From assembly GCF_014698735.1 (NCBI RefSeq), contig NZ_JACJTQ010000011.1, positions 1 to 64,000 of the forward strand: 64,000 nt of DNA, in the 5' to 3' direction. Both the position numbers and the translations under genes were made by a program. The stretch is from Anabaena catenula FACHB-362. Lineage in GTDB: Bacteria; Cyanobacteriota; Cyanobacteriia; Cyanobacteriales; Nostocaceae. Of this stretch, positions 61,202-64,000 are shown in pieces (the stretch's first letter is position 1; every line of letters starts with the position of its first letter). The notes under the pieces were generated by a model. That model saw only the letters and a program-made list of their open reading frames with translations, was not told the DNA's origin and ran no database searches.

Positions 61202-61915
61202 ATGAAAAAAGCTGTCTACTGGATAATGGGTGAAAGGGCAGGGCGAACCATAGTTGGGACTTGGAACTGGTTATGGGGAATGCCTGTCGAGTCTGGTGGT
61301 AAAGTGGCTGTAGCCGTTGCTGAAGAATCTCTACAGTCAATGCAAGAAGCAGTGCAGAAACTGGCTGTAGCAGTTGCGGCTCAAGAAGGTGCTTATAAAA
61401 CCGCCAAGAATAAATATGAGACAAAAGTTAAAGAATTCAAAACCCTAGAGCAACAAGCGATGATTGCTCAAAATGGTGGCAATGAAGAAGCAGCGCGAAT
61501 GGCCATGAGTAAGGCTATTCAAACAGAGCAAATCTTGCCCAAACTAGAAGAAATGGTTAAACAGGCGGAAATGGCAGTCAAGGCTTCTAAAGATAAACTC
61601 AACCGTGAGCGTATGAAGCTAGAAAGTTATAAAGCCGATATGCAGAATATGAAAGATATGTCAGAGGTAAATGAAGCTCTGGCTATGATAGCCAAAGTCA
61701 ATAATGAATTTGACATTGGTTCTGCTAAAAGTGACTTTGAAAAAGCTAAAGATGCAGTAGAACGTCGAAATCTCAAGACAGAAGCTTTAGCAGAATTGTC
61801 AGAAAATCCAGCAGAAAAACTACAGGCCGAAATCGAAAATATGACATTAGACGACGAAGTTGCCCGTCGTTTGCAAAGGTTACAAGATTCTCAACCCAAA
61901 CAACTACCAGAATAA
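61202..61915 (+). CDS. PspA/IM30 (Vipp1-like) family protein
   Basis: A 237-aa, almost entirely coiled-coil protein (about 45-195) typical of the PspA/IM30 membrane-remodelling family. The N-terminal part (MKKAVYWIMGERAGRTI...WLWGMPVESG) differs from the usual amphipathic helix of Vipp1 and is longer and more hydrophobic, so this is a divergent member and not canonical Vipp1. A C-terminal acidic part (ENMTLDDEVARRLQRLQ) is present. It probably helps protect membranes under stress. The PstS-like gene begins 10 bp downstream, so they form an operon. Confidence 0.75.
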   Translation: MKKAVYWIMGERAGRTIVGTWNWLWGMPVESGGKVAVAVAEESLQSMQEAVQKLAVAVAAQEGAYKTAKNKYETKVKEFKTLEQQAMIAQNGGNEEAARMAMSKAIQTEQILPKLEEMVKQAEMAVKASKDKLNRERMKLESYKADMQNMKDMSEVNEALAMIAKVNNEFDIGSAKSDFEKAKDAVERRNLKTEALAELSENPAEKLQAEIENMTLDDEVARRLQRLQDSQPKQLPE

Positions 61916-61925
61916 ATAGGAATTT

Positions 61926-62792
61926 ATGAGTCAGAAAAGCGGACCACCTCCTATTGTTTTTATCTTGTTGTTTTTAGGGCTTTTGGGTGGTGGTTACTGG
62001 TGGTTTTTCATGCGGAACTCTGCTTCAACCACTACAACTACTACTGGGGCTTTTTCACTACCAACAACAGTAGCCAGCGGTACTACCGTAAAAATAGACG
62101 GTTCTACCAGTATGGTGACAATTAACCAAAATCTTAAAAATAGTTTTGAGAAACAGTTTGCGGGTACAAAGGTAGAAACATTTGGGAATGGGACAGATAA
62201 GGGAATTCAGGATCTATTGGCTGGTAAAGTTGATATTGCCGCAGCTTCCAGACCATTGACAGCACAAGAGCAAGGTCAGGGATTGAAGACTGTTACTGTA
62301 ACACAAGATGCGATCGCTCTGATTGTCAGTAAGGCAAATCCTTTCAACCGAGGATTAACCAGCAGCCAAATTGCAGATATTTTTCAGGGAAAAATTAATA
62401 ATTGGTCAGCAGTGGGTGGTTCACCTGCAACAATCCGCGTTATTAATCGACCGATAATTAGTGGCACACATCAAACATTTAAAGAATTGGTGTTAAAAGG
62501 AGCTAATTTTGGGACGACACCCAACATTACGACATTACCGCAAGATGCTACAACTCCCTTAATTCAAGCTTTGAAAAAAGATGGTATCGGCTATGCTACC
62601 TTTGCTCAAGTTGCTAATCAGCAAACCGTGCGAGTTGTTGCTATTGAGGGCTTGACTCCAGAAGCCGCTAGTTATCCTTACAAACGTTCACTGTATTACG
62701 TTTATAAAGACCCTGCTAATGTGGGAGTGCAAGCATTCCTAGGCTATGCAACTTCGCCCCAAGGTCAGCAGGCTTTAACATTAGGAAACTAG
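61926..62792 (+). CDS. PstS-like phosphate-binding protein, membrane-anchored
   Basis: A 288-aa periplasmic substrate-binding protein. Residues 8-27 are a hydrophobic segment (PPIVFILLFLGLLGGGYWWFFM) without a lipobox Cys, so it is a membrane anchor or uncleaved signal. A Thr/Ser-rich stretch (about 31-50) follows. The PBP fold reads IDGSTSMVTINQN (phosphate-site motif DGSTxM), VDIAAASRPLT, DAIALIVSKANPF and a C-terminal KRSLYYVY. Phosphate is the likely ligand, although sensing is also possible because no pst permease is near. Same operon as pspA. Confidence 0.85.
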   Translation: MSQKSGPPPIVFILLFLGLLGGGYWWFFMRNSASTTTTTTGAFSLPTTVASGTTVKIDGSTSMVTINQNLKNSFEKQFAGTKVETFGNGTDKGIQDLLAGKVDIAAASRPLTAQEQGQGLKTVTVTQDAIALIVSKANPFNRGLTSSQIADIFQGKINNWSAVGGSPATIRVINRPIISGTHQTFKELVLKGANFGTTPNITTLPQDATTPLIQALKKDGIGYATFAQVANQQTVRVVAIEGLTPEAASYPYKRSLYYVYKDPANVGVQAFLGYATSPQGQQALTLGN

Positions 62793-62905
62793 TGTAGAAG
62801 AAATAGAAAGTTATGATCTGGGAGAATGCTCCCAGTTAAAGGTTAAAATGAATTCTGACTGCTGAATTCTGACTGCTGAATTCTGTTTTATTTATATTAT
62901 TTTCT

Positions 62906-63544
62906 GTGACTAGAACTCGTGAACCCTTAATTAGTTTGGCACTGTATCACGCCTTTAAATGGTCAGTGGTTAGTCCTATGCTGCATACTTACTTTCGGAT
63001 CAAGATTTATGGCGTGGAAAACGTCCCTCAAACGGGCCCATTGCTAGTAGTCAGCAATCATGCCAGTTACTTTGATCCACCAATTGTTTCTAGTTGTGTA
63101 CGTCGTCCCGTCGCGTACATGGCTAAAGAAGAATTATTTAAAGTCCCAGTTTTAGCACAAGCAATTAAATTATACGGTGCTTACCCGGTTAGTCGGGGAA
63201 GTGCTGATCGGACTGCAATCCGTTCTGCTTTAGAATGTCTTGATAATGGTTGGGCTGTGGGCGTTTTTTTAGAAGGGACTCGTACCCCAGATGGTCGGAT
63301 TACTGACCCCAAAAGAGGAGCCGCACTACTAGCAGCAAAGGCAAAAGTACCTTTTTTACCCGTAAGTTTATGGGGTACTGACAAGATTTTACACCCAGGT
63401 TCATCGCTTCCCCGTTCAGTTCCCCTGACTGTCAGAATTGGTAAATTAATTGATGCTCCTAGTTCCACTAATAAACAAGAATTGGAGACATTGACACAAA
63501 AATGTGCATCTGTAATTAATGAAATGCACGATTTAGGGCGATAA
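62906..63544 (+). CDS. plsC: 1-acyl-sn-glycerol-3-phosphate acyltransferase
   Basis: A 212-aa LPLAT acyltransferase that makes phosphatidic acid from lysophosphatidic acid. The catalytic motif NHASYFDPP carries His52 and Asp57; the second block is FLEGTRTPDG with the glycerol-phosphate site; then AAKAKVPFLPVSLWG. The start is a GTG, because the nearest in-frame ATG is inside the conserved region. It is the final step for PlsX/FabH/FabD products. In related cyanobacteria it usually lies directly after fabD, whereas here a 4.1-kb stretch separates them. Confidence 0.93.
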   Translation: MTRTREPLISLALYHAFKWSVVSPMLHTYFRIKIYGVENVPQTGPLLVVSNHASYFDPPIVSSCVRRPVAYMAKEELFKVPVLAQAIKLYGAYPVSRGSADRTAIRSALECLDNGWAVGVFLEGTRTPDGRITDPKRGAALLAAKAKVPFLPVSLWGTDKILHPGSSLPRSVPLTVRIGKLIDAPSSTNKQELETLTQKCASVINEMHDLGR

Positions 63545-64000
63545 TAGCAATTTTAGATTTTGGATTTTCAAGTAAGTGAACCACATTTTTTATTTCACGC
63601 TCCAGAGAAATAAAGAGTGTAGTCCAAATACGTGAAAACTGCGGTCATGTCCACGATAGAAATGAAAATGCCGCAGTTATAGCAGGAGTCAGGAGTCAGG
63701 AGACGCTTCGCAGACCTTCGGTTCAGGAGTCAGGAGTAAACCCTCTTTAAGTGGGAGTTTCATTATCAATTGATGTCCTAACCACCCTGTCCACGGCTAT
63801 ACAAGTAGTCGGACAAAATTAAATTCATTAGTGGAGAGAGAGAACTCTTAACAGGGAACGGGGAACAGAAAAACAATCCGTGTAATTAATTCTGTCGGGG
63901 TACTTATCAATTCACTTAATTAAAGCTACAAATGAATCCCCGCCTCTCACCGTCTCCCCGTCCCCACGTCTGTCCATTTGTATCAATCATAGAAAAAGAG
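63545..64000. other. Intergenic region with MITE fragment and tandem repeats
   Basis: The last 456 bp contain no gene. Present: a shorter relative (about 63564-63643) of the element at 51735; gcaggagtcaggagtcaggagacgcttcgcagaccttcgg with further ggagtca units (63682-63739); a G/A-rich word (gggaacggggaacag, 63854-63868); and a C-rich run near the end (cgcctctcaccgtctccccgtccccacg). Confidence 0.6.
63564..63643. mobile_element. Shortened copy of the 51735 MITE-like element
   Basis: gaaccacatt, cacgctccaga and gtgtagtccaaatacgtgaaaactg match the inner words of the 107-bp element at 51735-51841. About 25 bp of the middle is missing and the terminal 15-mers are degenerate, so this is an older, deleted copy. 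Confidence 0.6.

Noticed and set aside
1-64000. tRNA, rRNA, tmRNA, riboswitch and prophage signals
   Set aside because: I looked for T-loop motifs, conserved RNA words and structural phage genes and saw none; weak RNAs cannot be excluded without covariance models.

Overview
The window looks like chromosomal DNA of a filamentous, probably heterocystous cyanobacterium (Nostoc/Anabaena-like). Support: HIP1 octamers (GCGATCGC) occur throughout; pentapeptide-repeat proteins, a Uma2 nuclease, a DUF29 protein, NB-ARC regulators, a caspase-like protein, an apocarotenoid oxygenase and a FBT-type folate transporter are all typical of that group; and the intergenic DNA carries the short tandem repeats (ggagtca, attacgaatt, ggtcatt, gggcagg) and palindromes common in Nostocales. 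No tRNA, rRNA, CRISPR array, prophage or intact insertion sequence was seen. All assignments come from reading the sequence; no database search was run.

Layout. 0.1-10 kb: sugar-type ABC lipoprotein, uppS, a di-iron protein, an ABM-like protein, an HTH/NB-ARC/TPR regulator, Uma2 nuclease, a secreted protein, glk and a histidine phosphatase. 10-17 kb: a start-less DUF433 gene, RNase T2, a complete branched-chain/neutral amino-acid ABC operon (livJ-H-M-G-F order) and a SelD-type oxidoreductase without its SelD half. 17-27 kb: two related pentapeptide proteins, a subtilase, and a two-gene alpha/beta-hydrolase plus caspase-NB-ARC operon. 27-36 kb: HlyD adaptor, atypical SDR, DUF29, xth, a small zinc ribbon, folate transporter, carotenoid oxygenase.

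36-45.7 kb (minus strand) is the most unusual region. It is a co-directional row of an EF-hand NADPH oxidase (NOX5-like), a 5'-nucleotidase, a nucleoside hydrolase, an unknown 105-aa protein, a histidine-phosphatase/multi-TM/EF-hand fusion, a double-globin/TM/pentapeptide fusion and a truncated EamA transporter. Taken together this suggests a membrane calcium/superoxide/haem module, but that role is inference. 46.1-50 kb (minus strand) holds six tandem type IV pilin-like genes with nearly identical ends and a hypervariable centre, plus a decayed seventh copy; the pattern suggests gene conversion or diversification.

50-64 kb: gdhA with a GTA-N8-TAC (NtcA-type) box, a secreted Asp-rich protein with a duplicated domain, pepA, then plsX-fabH-fabD and plsC (fatty-acid/phospholipid synthesis). 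Between fabD and plsC lie a DUF433/DUF5615 toxin-antitoxin pair, a membrane desaturase, a PspA/IM30 protein and a membrane-anchored PstS-like protein. Several intergenic regions carry MITE-like palindromes; two of them (2305-2435 and 51510-51694) share terminal repeats, are flanked by 10-11 bp target duplications, and both sit in the loop of an older hairpin.
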